A stretch of 64,000 nucleotides of DNA from Euryodendron excelsum (Eukaryota > Streptophyta > Magnoliopsida > Ericales > Pentaphylacaceae): NCBI GenBank assembly GCA_033060915.1, contig CM065393.1, positions 9,200,001 to 9,264,000 of the forward strand, given 5' to 3'. Both the position numbers and the translations under genes were made by a program. Every line of letters starts with the position of its first letter. The stretch's first letter is position 1. A model generated the notes under the pieces. The model searched no databases. It had not been told where the DNA came from and was given only the letters and a program-made list of their open reading frames with translations. Shown piece by piece: positions 1 to 9,855 of the stretch.

Positions 1-205
1 GAGGCGATACTTCATTACAATGTGTCTGCTCATTGCCTACTTGGTCTCCAGGCTTTTTGCTTCTGTGTTCAAGAGGCGACACTTTGTTTCAATGTGTCCA
101 CTCATTGTCCAATTTGTCTTCAGGCTATTTTTGTGTCTGTGTGCAAGAGGCGACACCTTAATTCCATGAGTCTCCTCATTGCCCAGAATTTAGCCTTCAG
201 ATTTC
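1..205. repeat. Tandem repeat, unit 72-74 bp, about 2.8 copies
   Basis: The block GAGGCGA(T/C)AC recurs at 1, 73 and 147, each time followed by a related TCATTGCC(T/C)A stretch. The array is cut by the window edge, so its true copy number is unknown. A 71-codon open frame (22-237) runs through it only because the unit lacks stops in that frame. I do not recognise the repeat family. Confidence 0.75.
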
Positions 206-1211
206 CACTGATCAAGCTTATCAAAGCACTGGTATAAGATCTTCAAGGAGTATGTCTTTGGGTTATGAAAATCAATCAAATCTTCCTAACTCATCAGAGT
301 TAACTTTTATCTAAATTTGGATTGGATCAAGTTCATTGGATATTGATCTTCTTCTTGAAACTCAAACAGTCAAAGCTTCACTAGATCAAGGCTAGTCTTT
401 TCTTCTTCATTTACAAAGCTTCTTCAATCAATGTAGAACTTCTTCTTCAATGCCAAGCTTGCTGTAGAGCTTCACATTGCTTCATTTCTGATTTCCTCTC
501 TTTGCTAGCAATTCTTCATTCTTCAATAAACACTTCACAGAGTCCATTGCAGACTTGATGAAATCTCTTCATACATCTAGTCTTCATTGACTCTTTACAC
601 TTGTAGAAGAATTCTTCACTTGGATTACATGTAGAGATCAGATATTCATTGTAAGCCATCTTCTTGGCAACTTCAATCACATGTCTTGAATTGGTCTTTA
701 GCATACCAGATGAGATCATCTCTTGAGTATTTACCAATTCTTCTTCAACTAAATCCTCTTCAACTGAGCATTGCATATTCTGATGAAATCTTCTTTAGGC
801 CTCAACATCACCTTCACTCTTCATCTTTAACTGATCATTCCATTTCCTTAACTGATGAAGTCTTTAGTCTAGTGCAAATCAATCTTCATTGAAACTATGC
901 ATACTTGAAGAAAGCTATAATTGAACACCTTCAATTTCTTCAAATGTAGAACACATGTTTGAAGTAGAGATAGGCATCATTTCTCAGTTTGGTTCATTGC
1001 ATAGCCCTTTGAATTCATTTCTTGCTTCTTGAACTAGTTATGCATTCTCCTTGATATGTATTAGACATAAGATTCAATTTTAAGTCTATACTATGAACTT
1101 GTTAATCTGCACACTAAGTAGATTCATTAGAGACATAACAAAAGGCGTAGTTATCATCAAAATCAACATGGGAATTAACCTTGAGTCAACAAGGATTAAC
1201 CTTGACTCAAC
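206..1211. other. Unassigned T/C-rich repeat-like sequence
   Basis: No convincing gene is seen. The strand is rich in CTTC and TTCATT. A minus-strand open frame of 86 codons (516-776) has no recognisable motif. At its right end two near-identical 18-mers, ATTAACCTTGA(G/C)TCAACA, lie at 1174 and 1195, directly against the breakpoint of the inverted LTR fragment. On the minus strand the text next to them (GTTGATTTTGATGATAAC) is of a kind often seen at Copia LTR starts, but I cannot assign it. Confidence 0.4.
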
Positions 1212-1737
1212 ACCCACGTGGTCTCCGGTTTGACTAAAAGAAAGCCCCCGACACGATGACCTCCAATAGCCTAATCCTACACATGGATTGGGAAATCGCT
1301 TGTTTCAAGCATGCAAGAAAGGGGGGGGAAGAAGATGGGAGATTAAAATAGAAGAAAAGCCAAGTGGGTTCGGAAAGAGGAGAGAGGGGGGAGATGCGTA
1401 AACTTAAATAAAGAGCCTACCTTGTATCTTCTTTATTTTGCTTTGCTTTGCGTGCTTTGTTTTTCTTGCTTTGCTTCGGTCCTCGCTTCAGTCTCCAATT
1501 TGATCTTTAAGAGCTTCGAGTTACAGCACTTCAAGTCTTCAAGGGAGGCTTCGGAGGCTAGTGTATGAGTGCATATGAGTGTATGGGAGTATATGAAAGT
1601 TAGAGTTTGTGTATGAGGGCTAGGGTTTGGAAAACCTAAAGAAGATTAGAGTTTAGGGAGTCTACGAGCTCTTTATATCTAAGAGTAGGGTTTTTAGACT
1701 GATTTTGTGGACCTCTTTCAAACTAGAGGAGGCTCTG

Positions 1738-1745
1738 TATTTATA
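1738..1745 (-). promoter_or_regulatory. TATA box of the inverted LTR
   Basis: Minus strand reads CTCTATAAATACAG, the same context as the TATA boxes in the other LTRs. The palindromic GGCGCC block lies just upstream on this strand (1764-1862). Confidence 0.65.
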
Positions 1746-1763
1746 GAGAGAAGAATAACCTAG

Positions 1764-1862
1764 CGCCTGTTGTAGTGGCGCCAGGCCAAAAATCCTTCTG
1801 GCTCCACTAGGAGTGGCACCAGGCCAAAATCTGGCTTGGTGCCGCTAGTAGTGGCGCCAGCC
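1764..1862 (-). promoter_or_regulatory. GGCGCC palindrome block, inverted LTR
   Basis: Several copies of AGTGGCGCCAGGC and the degraded form GTGGCACCAGGC in about 100 bp, immediately upstream of the minus-strand TATA box. The equivalent block is present in LTRs A, D, E and F. Confidence 0.6.
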
Positions 1863-3332
1863 TCCTAGGAAAGTTTTTAAGTCAGCAAACAACGTATCTT
1901 CAGAAGATTTGGGCGCTTATACTAGTGACTACCATACAATTTTTGGCTTGGCTTCACTAGGAGTGACTCCAGAAGGTCTGGGAATGATTTAAAAGGGCTG
2001 GAAATGACCCAGCAGGCTAGAAAGGAACAGGAACACTTAGAACAGTGTCCCAAAGGTAGTAGACTTGAAGAGTGATGTTAAGATGTGTTTGAAAGGTTGA
2101 CCGGGCCATTAGGGGCAAAATGGTCAATCGGGCCGAAAAGGTGCTGGGACGAACTCAGAATGTCCCAGAAGAAGACTCGAGGTTTGGAAACATTATTTAG
2201 AATGTTCTCAAAGGTTACCGGTTTGATATCCAAAGCCGGTGTGGCTAGAAGAGGTGACCGGCCCACCAGGGGCAAAACGGTCTTTTTGCACCGAGTTTGC
2301 CAGAATTGACTCCGAATGATCCGGAAAGATAATGGAAGGTCGAGAATACTATAAGAAGTATTCTCAAGAGTTTATTGGCTTTATACCCAAAGCCGATGTG
2401 GTTCTCGGAGAGTTCGGATACCTAAGGGCAAAATGGTCATCTTGACCGAAAAGTCTTGGAATTGGCCCGAAACTGACTAGAAGGCACCTAATCATGCCAG
2501 ATTGCCTTTAAGACAATCTTGGAAAGGTGGACTTATCGTTCTGAGGACTTTGGTACTTTCTCAAAAAAGCGTGTCGAAAATGGCCCTAGGGGCAGTTTGG
2601 TCATTTTTCACTAAAGTGGGCTAGCAAGCACTGGTGTTGACCTGGATTTTGAGTGTTTCCACCACTCTAACGGCGGTCCCGTGATATAGGGGTTTCTTGA
2701 TAATTCTTTATATCGACCTGTTTACGAGTACTTCCGCTACTCTGACAGTTCGCGATCATTCCCGAGATTGCCTAATCTCGAGAATGTGCTAAATAGACTT
2801 AGCGCCTGAAGAATCAACTTTCTCAAAAGGCATGCCGAAATGGACATTTCTACTTTGGCGGCCTAGTAGGTGCCAAAGGTGGACCGTTCTACTATCTCAG
2901 GGACTTAGGGTCTCGTCCCGGTTGACAACTTTGAAAGGACTTACCATTCCGCAGAGTTCACTCGAAAATGTGTCGAATTGGAAGGTCTTACCACCTTGAG
3001 GAATTAACTTTCTCGAAAGGTGTGCTAGATTTAATTGGAATTGGAATTGAAAATGGAATTGGAAAGGGGACTTACCGTCTTCGGAAAGACGTGCCTATTG
3101 GAATTGAACCATACAATGCCCAATAAGCACCCCATCTTTTACCGCTCGGTAGTCTAGACTTCGTCCAGACTTGTTTTCAAGTCATTATGGGCGTATTCCA
3201 ATCGAAACCAATTTTCTAAGTCCAAATCCCGTTTGTCCATTGCCTCGCAGGCCCACTAGGCTCAAATAGAGCCAAAATGACCAAAATGCCCTTAGGGGCA
3301 TTGTTCTTTCCAATTCCAACTCCAATCCCTCT

Positions 3333-3930
3333 CTCGAGACAATTTATTCCTCGAGATGGTTCCAAATCAGGCACGTCTTTTCGAAGACGGTAAGTCCTCT
3401 TTCCAATCCCTCTCTCGAGACACTTTATTCCTCGAGACGGTTCCAATTCAGGCACGTCTTTTCGAAGACGGTAAGTCTCCTTTCCAATCCCTCTCTCGAG
3501 ACAGTTTATTCCTCGAGACGGTTCCAATTCAAGCACGTCTTTTCGAAGACGGTAAGTCTCCTTTCCAATCCCTCTCTCGAGACAGTTTATTCCTCGAGAC
3601 GGTTCCAATTCAGGCACGTCTTTTCGAAGACGGTAAGTCTCCTTTCCAATCCCTCTCTCGAGACAGTTTATTCCTCGAGACGGTTCCAAATCAGGCACGT
3701 CTTTTCGAAGACGGTAAGTCTCCTTTCCAATCCCTCTCTCGGGACAGTTTATTCCTCGAGACGGTTCTAATTCAGGCACGTCTTTTCGAAGACCGTAAGT
3801 CCCTTTTCCAATCCCTTTCTCGAAACAGTTTATTCCTCGACACGGTTCCAAATCAGGCACGTCTTTCCGAAGACGGTAAGTCCCCTTTCCAATCCCTCTC
3901 TCGAGACAGTTTATTTCTCAAGACGATCCG
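3333..3930 (+). repeat. 81-bp tandem array, 7 units plus a partial one
   Basis: CTCGAGAC (or a one-base variant) falls at 3333, 3414, 3495, 3576, 3657, 3738, 3819 and 3900, exactly 81 bp apart. Each unit holds two CTCGAG-like sites and a hairpin CGTCTTTTCGAAGACG. Since 81 is a multiple of three, long open frames appear on both strands; these are artefacts and no protein is claimed. Confidence 0.93.
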
Positions 3931-4151
3931 AGTAGTGAAAATACTCGCAAACATCATAACCGTCCGAGTAACGGAAATACTCGTAAATAGGTCGATATAG
4001 GGAATTGCCAACAAACCCCTGTATCACGCGACCGCCGTCAGAGTGGCGGAAACACTCAAAACCTAGGTCAACACCGGTGTCTGCTAGCCCACTTCGATGA
4101 AAAATGACCAAACTGCCCCTTGGGCCTTTTCTGAGACTTTCCGGTCAAGAT

Positions 4152-4700
4152 GACCATTTTGCCCCTAGGCATCCGAACGCCCAGGGAACCACACCGGCTC
4201 TGGGTATCAAATCGATAACCTCCTGAGAATACTTCTGATAGTATTATCAACCTCCCTTTACCTTTCCGGATCATTCCGAGTCAGTTTCGGCCAACCCGGT
4301 ACAAAATGACCGTTTTGCCCCTAGTGGGCCGATCATCTTTTTCAACCACACCGACTCTAGGTATCAAACCGGTAACCTTCTAAGACTGCTTTTTATAGTG
4401 TTCTCAACCTCCCTTTACCTTTTCGGATCATTTCGAGTCAATTCCGGCCAACCCGATACAAAATGACCGTTTTGCCCCTGGTGGGCCGGTCACCTTTTCT
4501 AACCACACCGCCTCTGGGTATCAAACTAGCAACCTTTGGGAACATTCTGAATAATGTTTCCAAATCTCGAGTCTTCTTTCGAGACAATCCAAGTCCATCC
4601 CGGCAGCTTCCCGATTCGATTGACCGTTTTGCCCCTAAAGGCCTGGTCAACCCTTCCGACACATCATATCTTCATTTTTCAAGTGAAATACCTCGAGGAC
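4152..4700 (+). repeat. 156-157-bp tandem modules, four copies
   Basis: The core GACC(A/G)TTTTGCCCCT recurs at 4152, 4308, 4465 and 4622. The first three copies are followed by GGTATCAAA and a TTC(T/C)(G/A)A-type stretch. The same period and copy number are seen in the 3' LTR, in solo LTR F and, with a different core, in solo LTR C. Confidence 0.85.
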
Positions 4701-4888
4701 ACTATTTTAAGTGTTCCTACTCTTTTTCGGCTTTCCGAGTCATTCCCGGTTTTCCAAACTCCTTCTTGGACTTTCCAGAGTCATTCCTAGTGAAGCCAGG
4801 TTAAAAATTTCATGGTAGTCACTAGTACAGGCGCCCAAATCTAGTCAAAGATATGGTGTTTGCCGACCTTAAACATTTCCTAAATGGC

Positions 4889-4985
4889 TGGCACCACTAC
4901 TAGTGGCGCCAAGCTAAAAAATGGCCTGGCGCCACTCCTAATGGCGCCAGTATAAAGTTTGGCCTAGCGCCACTGCAACAAACGC
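4889..4985 (+). promoter_or_regulatory. GGCGCC palindrome block, 5' LTR of A
   Basis: Contains GGCACCACTACTAGTGGCGCC, nearly a perfect inverted repeat with a 3-bp spacer, and further GGCGCC copies, ending 18 bp before the TATA box. Likely upstream promoter elements; this is inferred from conserved position in five LTRs. Confidence 0.6.
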
Positions 4986-5002
4986 TAGTGTTGTCCAACC
5001 TC

Positions 5003-5010
5003 TATAAAAA
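5003..5010 (+). promoter_or_regulatory. TATA box, 5' LTR of A
   Basis: TATAAAAA within ACCTCTATAAAAACAGG. Initiation would be expected about 30 bp downstream, near 5035. The context is conserved in the 3' LTR at 18708 (TATAAATA). Confidence 0.75.
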
Positions 5011-5589
5011 CAGGTCCTCTTCCAACGTGAAAGAGGTCCGTAAACTCAGTCTAGAAATCATATAATTCGATATACAAAGCCCGTGCACCCCCCAAACCCT
5101 AGCTCCCTAGGTTTTCCAAACCCTATCCACCCTACACAAACCCTAGCCTCATATACACTCCTATACACCCCCATCCACTCATACACTAGCCTTCAACCCT
5201 TCTTTGAAGACTTGAAGAGCTGCAATCTAAAGCTTGAAGACAACTCTTGAAGATTGAAGACGAAGATCAAGATGAAGACCGAAGACAGAAGACAAGCAAG
5301 GCGTGCAAAATAAACAAGACATACGGTAGGCTTTCTCTTTAAATTTTCGCACTTCCCCCTCTCTCTTCTCTTTCCTAACCCACTTGAATTTTCTCTATTT
5401 TAATCCCCCATCTCTTTCCGTCCCTTTCTTTGCATGCTTGAAACAAGGGGATTTCCTGTCCATCTGTAGGATTGGGCAATTGGAGAGTCACCGTGTCGAG
5501 GGCTTTCTTCTAGTCTAACCGGAGACCACGTGGGTCTGGCCCCCTTGATTATGTGGTGAAACCTTAACCTTGTATGTTCACAACCCCAA

Positions 5590-7430
5590 AATTGCATTGT
5601 GCATATCATGATCTTGCATTTTCCAAAAGTCGTTTTCAAAGTTGTTTTTAAAATCGTTTTCAAACTTGTTTTCAACATTGCATCAAAATCTCCTTTTTCA
5701 AAACGTGTTTTCAAAATCACAATCCTAGGGTGATTCTAGCCTTTCCATGGCTAGGATTGCTTTAGGAAAGTGTTACATTCAAACTGACCAACATGGTCCA
5801 TATTTTCAACCCTTGTTGTTTTAAAACCACTTTCTTAAGGTGGTTCTAGCCCTCTTATGGCTAGAATTGCTTTAGGAAAGTGAGACGTTTTCATACTTTC
5901 CAAAAGTCTCTTTTCAAATCTCTTCCTAAAAATCTCTTTTTAAACATACTTTTCTAAAACTCTCCTTTCCAAAGTTGTTTTCAAAAATTTCCTCCAAAAA
6001 TCTATTCTTCCTAAAAATCTCCTTTTTCAACTCCTTTCCAAAATCCTCTCCCCAAAATCCACTTTCATAAAACACTCCCTAAATTCACTTTCCTAAAAAC
6101 TCTCGCCAACAATCTTTTTCCAAAAAGCTTTCTAAAAAAAAAACTCTCTTTCCAAAATCTTCCTTTTAGAAAACTCCTCCCTAGGATTTCCTTCCAAAAA
6201 CTCGTTTCCAAAAACACACTTTCCAAAAATCTCTTTTCTTAGAGCCCAAGTCAAGCCCTAGAACTCACAATTAGGAAACCCTAATTTTCCTTTCCAAAAA
6301 CATGGTTTTCAAACTTTGCCCCAAACCTAGGTTTCCAAAACCTCTTGTTTTCTACATCCAAATTATACACATTTCTAAAACCTCTTTTCTACGTCAAACT
6401 TCTACACTTCTAATTCTAGGGTTTCTAAAACTTCCCTTTCCAAATTCTTGTCAATTCCAATCTTCCCTTTAGGAAACCAAATTCCAATCTTCCCTTTAGA
6501 AAATCAAATCCTATCTTCCCTTTAGAAACCAAATCCAATTTCCCGTTTAAGAAACTAGATCCAATCCTCCGTTTTTTAAAAGAAAATCAAACCTTCTCTT
6601 TTAGGAACAAAATCCAATCCCTTCCTAATCCAAATCTTTCCTAATTCAACTCTTTCCTAATCTTCTACTTTCCTAAACCATAAATTTCCTAAAACTTTCA
6701 AATCTTTCCTTAAACATTAATTTTCCAAATCTTCCCTAATTTGACTATTTCCTAACTTTATCCTTTCCAAATTTAACCTTTCCAAATCCAAGTTTTCAAA
6801 TCTTTCTAAACTTTAAACTTTCTTAACTTGAAACTTTCCAAATTCTAAACCTTTCTTAAACTAAACTTTCCTAATTCAAAACGTTTCTAAATTCAATACT
6901 TTCCTATTTCAAAACCTTTCTTAAAACGAAACTTTCCAATGTCAAAACTTTCCTATTTTCAAAGTTTCCTTGTTTTCTAAACATTCTAATTTTCAAAACT
7001 TCCCTATTCAAAACTTTTCTAATTCGGGAACTTTCCTAATTTGATAACCTTTCCTATTTCGAAAACTTTCTAAATTCGAAACTTTCTCCAAAACTTTCCT
7101 AAAATGAAACTTTCCTAATTCGAAACTTTTCAAAAATGAAACTTTCCTAAAATGACACTTTCCTAATTTGAACTTTTTCGAACATTTTCTAAAATCTAAT
7201 CTTTCCAAATCTTCCAAGTCCAACGTTCAAGTCAAATCTTTCTAACTCTCAAGTCTTTCCTAAACCTCATCTTTCCTAAGTCTAGGTTTCTTAAACCTCA
7301 ATCTTTCCAAAGCAAGTCCAATATTCTCAATTTCAATTTCCAATCTCCTCTTCTAATTTCAAATCAAATCCAATTTCCAATTCAATCTCCTTCTTCAAAC
7401 TAACTCTTCTATTTTCAATCGGACTCTTGT
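5590..7430 (+). repeat. G-poor TTTCC/CTAAA low-complexity tract, 5' LTR of A
   Basis: About 1.8 kb built almost only of A, T and C on this strand, with endlessly varied CTTTCCTAAAA and CCAAATC words and long stretches almost without G. No gene is present. The same tract recurs at about 19300-21110, 47500-48770, 53860-55500 and 60800-62790, so it is a fixed part of the LTR rather than local decay. Confidence 0.8.
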
Positions 7431-7435
7431 CCGAA

Positions 7436-7490
7436 CTACGACTGACATGATTCCTCCAAAAGGATACGTAGGCAACTCTCGTGGGTACGG
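7436..7490 (+). promoter_or_regulatory. Conserved LTR double hairpin, 5' LTR of A
   Basis: CTACG (7436-7440) pairs with CGTAG (7467-7471) around an inner TCCT/AGGA stem. A second short ACCC/GGGT stem follows in less damaged copies (ACCC/GGGT at 55555-55566). Equivalents lie at about 21123, 44940, 48773, 55513 and 62801. Confidence 0.55.
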
Positions 7491-8308
7491 TCACAACATT
7501 TTTCAAATTTCTAATTCCACAACATTTTTCAAATTTTCAATTCCATAACATTTTTCAAATTTTCAATTCTACAATTTTCTTTCAAACCTCCAATTCAACA
7601 ATCTTTTTTAAGTTTCCAATTTTATTTTCTATTTTCAATTTCCAATTCCAAAAATCTATTTTCAAATCTCAATTTCCAAATTCTAAAACTTTCTAATTTC
7701 AAATATATCTTTTCAAATCTTTTCTACAATCAAATCAATTTCTTTCCAAATCTATTTTTCAATTCTCTTGCATATCATGCATCATATCTTTTAAACATTG
7801 TTTTATAAAGTGAATAGGAATGGACATTAGTTAGTTAAAGACTCTCATAGGTGAATCTAGGGTAGATTGACATGTAGGTACCGAAAGGGTGGGGTAAGGT
7901 GATGGCTTAGTGCGTCTTCCCTACACGTAACCAACCTCCGAACCTAGATCACTGATTTCAAAGACCAAAAATGAGTTATTTTTCAAAAAGGGCTAAATGT
8001 TTTCCAAAGGTTGTCAAATAACTTGTTTTCTTGAAAACCTTCTCTTGAGGATGTTTTCCAAAATTGTTTTCCAAAAACCCTAAGTGTAGTTTTCAGATTA
8101 TGCTTAGTTTTTAGGTGACCTAACTCACCTTAATCAAGTTAGGTGGCGACTCCAAATCTTTTTCTAAAAACCCTTTATTCAAAATCAATTTTCAATTCAA
8201 ACCTAGTCGCACTCATTCTTTTAGGAGGGTGAGTTCTGACGAGAGAGTATAACATTTTTCCCGCTTGTGTGAGTATTCCTCGAGTGCGAAAAATCTGGGC
8301 ACGACAGC

Positions 8309-8326
8309 TAGCGACTCCGCTGGGGA
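8309..8326 (+). promoter_or_regulatory. Primer-binding site of element A (tRNA-Arg type)
   Basis: TAGCGACTCCGCTGGGGA begins two bases after the 5' LTR. It is complementary to the 3' end of plant tRNA-Arg apart from G-to-A at base 2 and one further mismatch. The first mismatch hits the pairing with the CCA tail, so priming was probably weakened in this copy. Confidence 0.8.
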
Positions 8327-9766
8327 AACTTAGAGGGTTAGGCCGTAGTCATGTCTCTTTACCCTTTACCCATGTAGAGTCTTCAAGTAACTTGGTTCAA
8401 TCCAATTCACTTTAAATTTTCAAAACTAAATTTTTAAAATTGTTTTCAAAAAAATGCATTTATTCATATTATCTTTTATTATGTTTGTCATCCACATACT
8501 AACACTTGCATCTTTGTTTTGTAGGTGCGCTTTTTGCTTAAGTTTTATTAACTGCTATGCATGAATGTGATGAACTAGATGAATGGGAGTTGTTGGGCTC
8601 TTTCCTTCACTTTTAAAAATCACACACACACTCCATGTACACTTGCATTCTACATACTTGTATTACTACCCCAATATGTCTTTTCTAGTTAGAAAGGAGG
8701 AACGGTATATTGGTTGTGGGCAAGATGCTGTGTCAGTTTCTTTGCCTACGGCCTCTTGATAGTTCCCCCGCTCGGATCACCAACCGATTGTGGCACCACC
8801 TTGGGGAGTGGGCCTAAGTTTGAAGATTCGGGGATCGAGCCTTTTTAGGACGCATTAGTCAACCCTCAACCTCATACTCATATAAACACCATGCATAGCC
8901 GAACCTCTGTCGGATTTAAGACACGAGCATCGTTTTCAAAACCACGGAGGAAAGGGCGACTACTCTTACTTTCATTTATACCTACTTATTCCTGTTGTTA
9001 TAATACCTGTATTCTTACTGTTATAATAATTGTCTAATTGCTCATACATGCACGTTTACCTTGCTATCGCATTCTCTCTCCTTATACTCATTGCATACCC
9101 ATGTTCATGCATTCCATGTCAAGACAAGAGTTCCAAGTAACTCAAGTCACTGCATTCTCATGCATATGATCAACCCATTGAGAATGACACCAAGGTCACT
9201 CTCCCTTGCATTAAACCTACCTAAACCCTAAGGGTTCCCACGTAACCCTAAAAACTCATTGCATGCATCTCAATTCATTCCATAAGAGGGGCCCCAATCC
9301 CTGCATGCTCACGGAGATAGGATTGCCATGAAGACAAGGGGCAACCAATCAACAAGGTCTCTCAACGACCTCTTCAACATCAAGTCCAGGGAAGACGAAT
9401 CTGAAGACTCAAGAGTAGTTTAGGGTTTTCCTTCGTAAAAGTAGATAGGCGGAAGTCCAAAGGAAAATGTTTCCCCTCCCCCTATTAAAATGTATTTCAA
9501 TTCCTTTGTATCTTAAACCCAAAATTCAATGAACTTCTTTACTTTTATACATAAATGCATGGATGGCTGAAGGTTCCTACCTGACGGTAAAATGTCTGCA
9601 TGCAGGGGCAAATCCCCTATCTCCAAAAGTGGGTCAACACATCATGATTAGTTTCCCTCCTGAAGAGGGGCACCCTAGGACATGCATTGCATAAAGTTTT
9701 CTAAAAACTAGAAACTAATTTACGACTTATGTTCTTGTCCTTTTGTCTTTTCCTTTTTATATACAG
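8327..9766 (+). other. Leader between PBS and gag, element A
   Basis: No gene seen. Blocks such as GTTGTTGGGCTCTTTCC and GATGCTGTGTCAGTTTCTT are conserved in the leader of element E (56330-57836), so the region is under or was under some constraint, perhaps for packaging. It ends in a pyrimidine-rich run and ATACAG (AG at 9765-9766), a good-looking 3' splice site 89 bases before the gag ATG. Confidence 0.55.
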
Positions 9767-9855
9767 AGGTCACCCTGTACCGAGTCAACATTGCTCCTAA
9801 GAAGGGGCAACATCCATCTAGGGATCCCATTATCACCCGGCAAAGAGCATCATTG

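Larger units (their letters stand above)
1212..3121 (-). mobile_element. Inverted, truncated Ogre-like LTR, main piece
   Basis: Read on the minus strand this matches the first 2.4 kb of the LTRs at 3122, 16990 and especially 58303. It shares with 58303 the module holding GTCGACCGGGACGAGACC, which the LTRs of element A lack, so it is the F-type subfamily. Similarity stops at 1211, inside the CCGGAGACCACGTGGGT block, so the LTR 3' half is missing. The LTR tip is not here but at 22021-22198, because element A was inserted between the two pieces. Confidence 0.88.
3122..8306 (+). repeat. 5' LTR of element A
   Basis: Ends GGGCACGACA and is followed by the PBS after two bases. Its start reads AATAAGCACCCC where the 3' LTR has TGTAAGCACCCC, so the terminal TG has been lost. 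Order of parts: an 81-bp tandem array, a 157-bp tandem array, the GGCGCC palindromes with TATA box, a G-poor tract, a double hairpin, and a terminal block with a PBS-like 10-mer. It is about 155 bp longer than the 3' LTR, mostly explained by two extra 81-bp units. Confidence 0.9.

Noticed and set aside
516..776. 86-codon minus-strand frame as a host gene
   Set aside because: No recognisable motif, no neighbouring exons, and the region looks like repeat sequence.
3333..3930. Regular repeats that might suggest a CRISPR array
   Set aside because: Units are contiguous with no unique spacers, and the setting is a plant retrotransposon LTR.
3216..4000. Two 214-codon open frames on opposite strands with a 27-residue repeat
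   Set aside because: They are produced by the 81-bp tandem array, whose length is a multiple of three, and the 3' LTR copy breaks them. No domain or start context supports a protein.
8309..8326. A tRNA gene fragment
   Set aside because: Only the complement of a tRNA 3' end is present, at the expected place for a PBS; no cloverleaf can be drawn from the surrounding bases.
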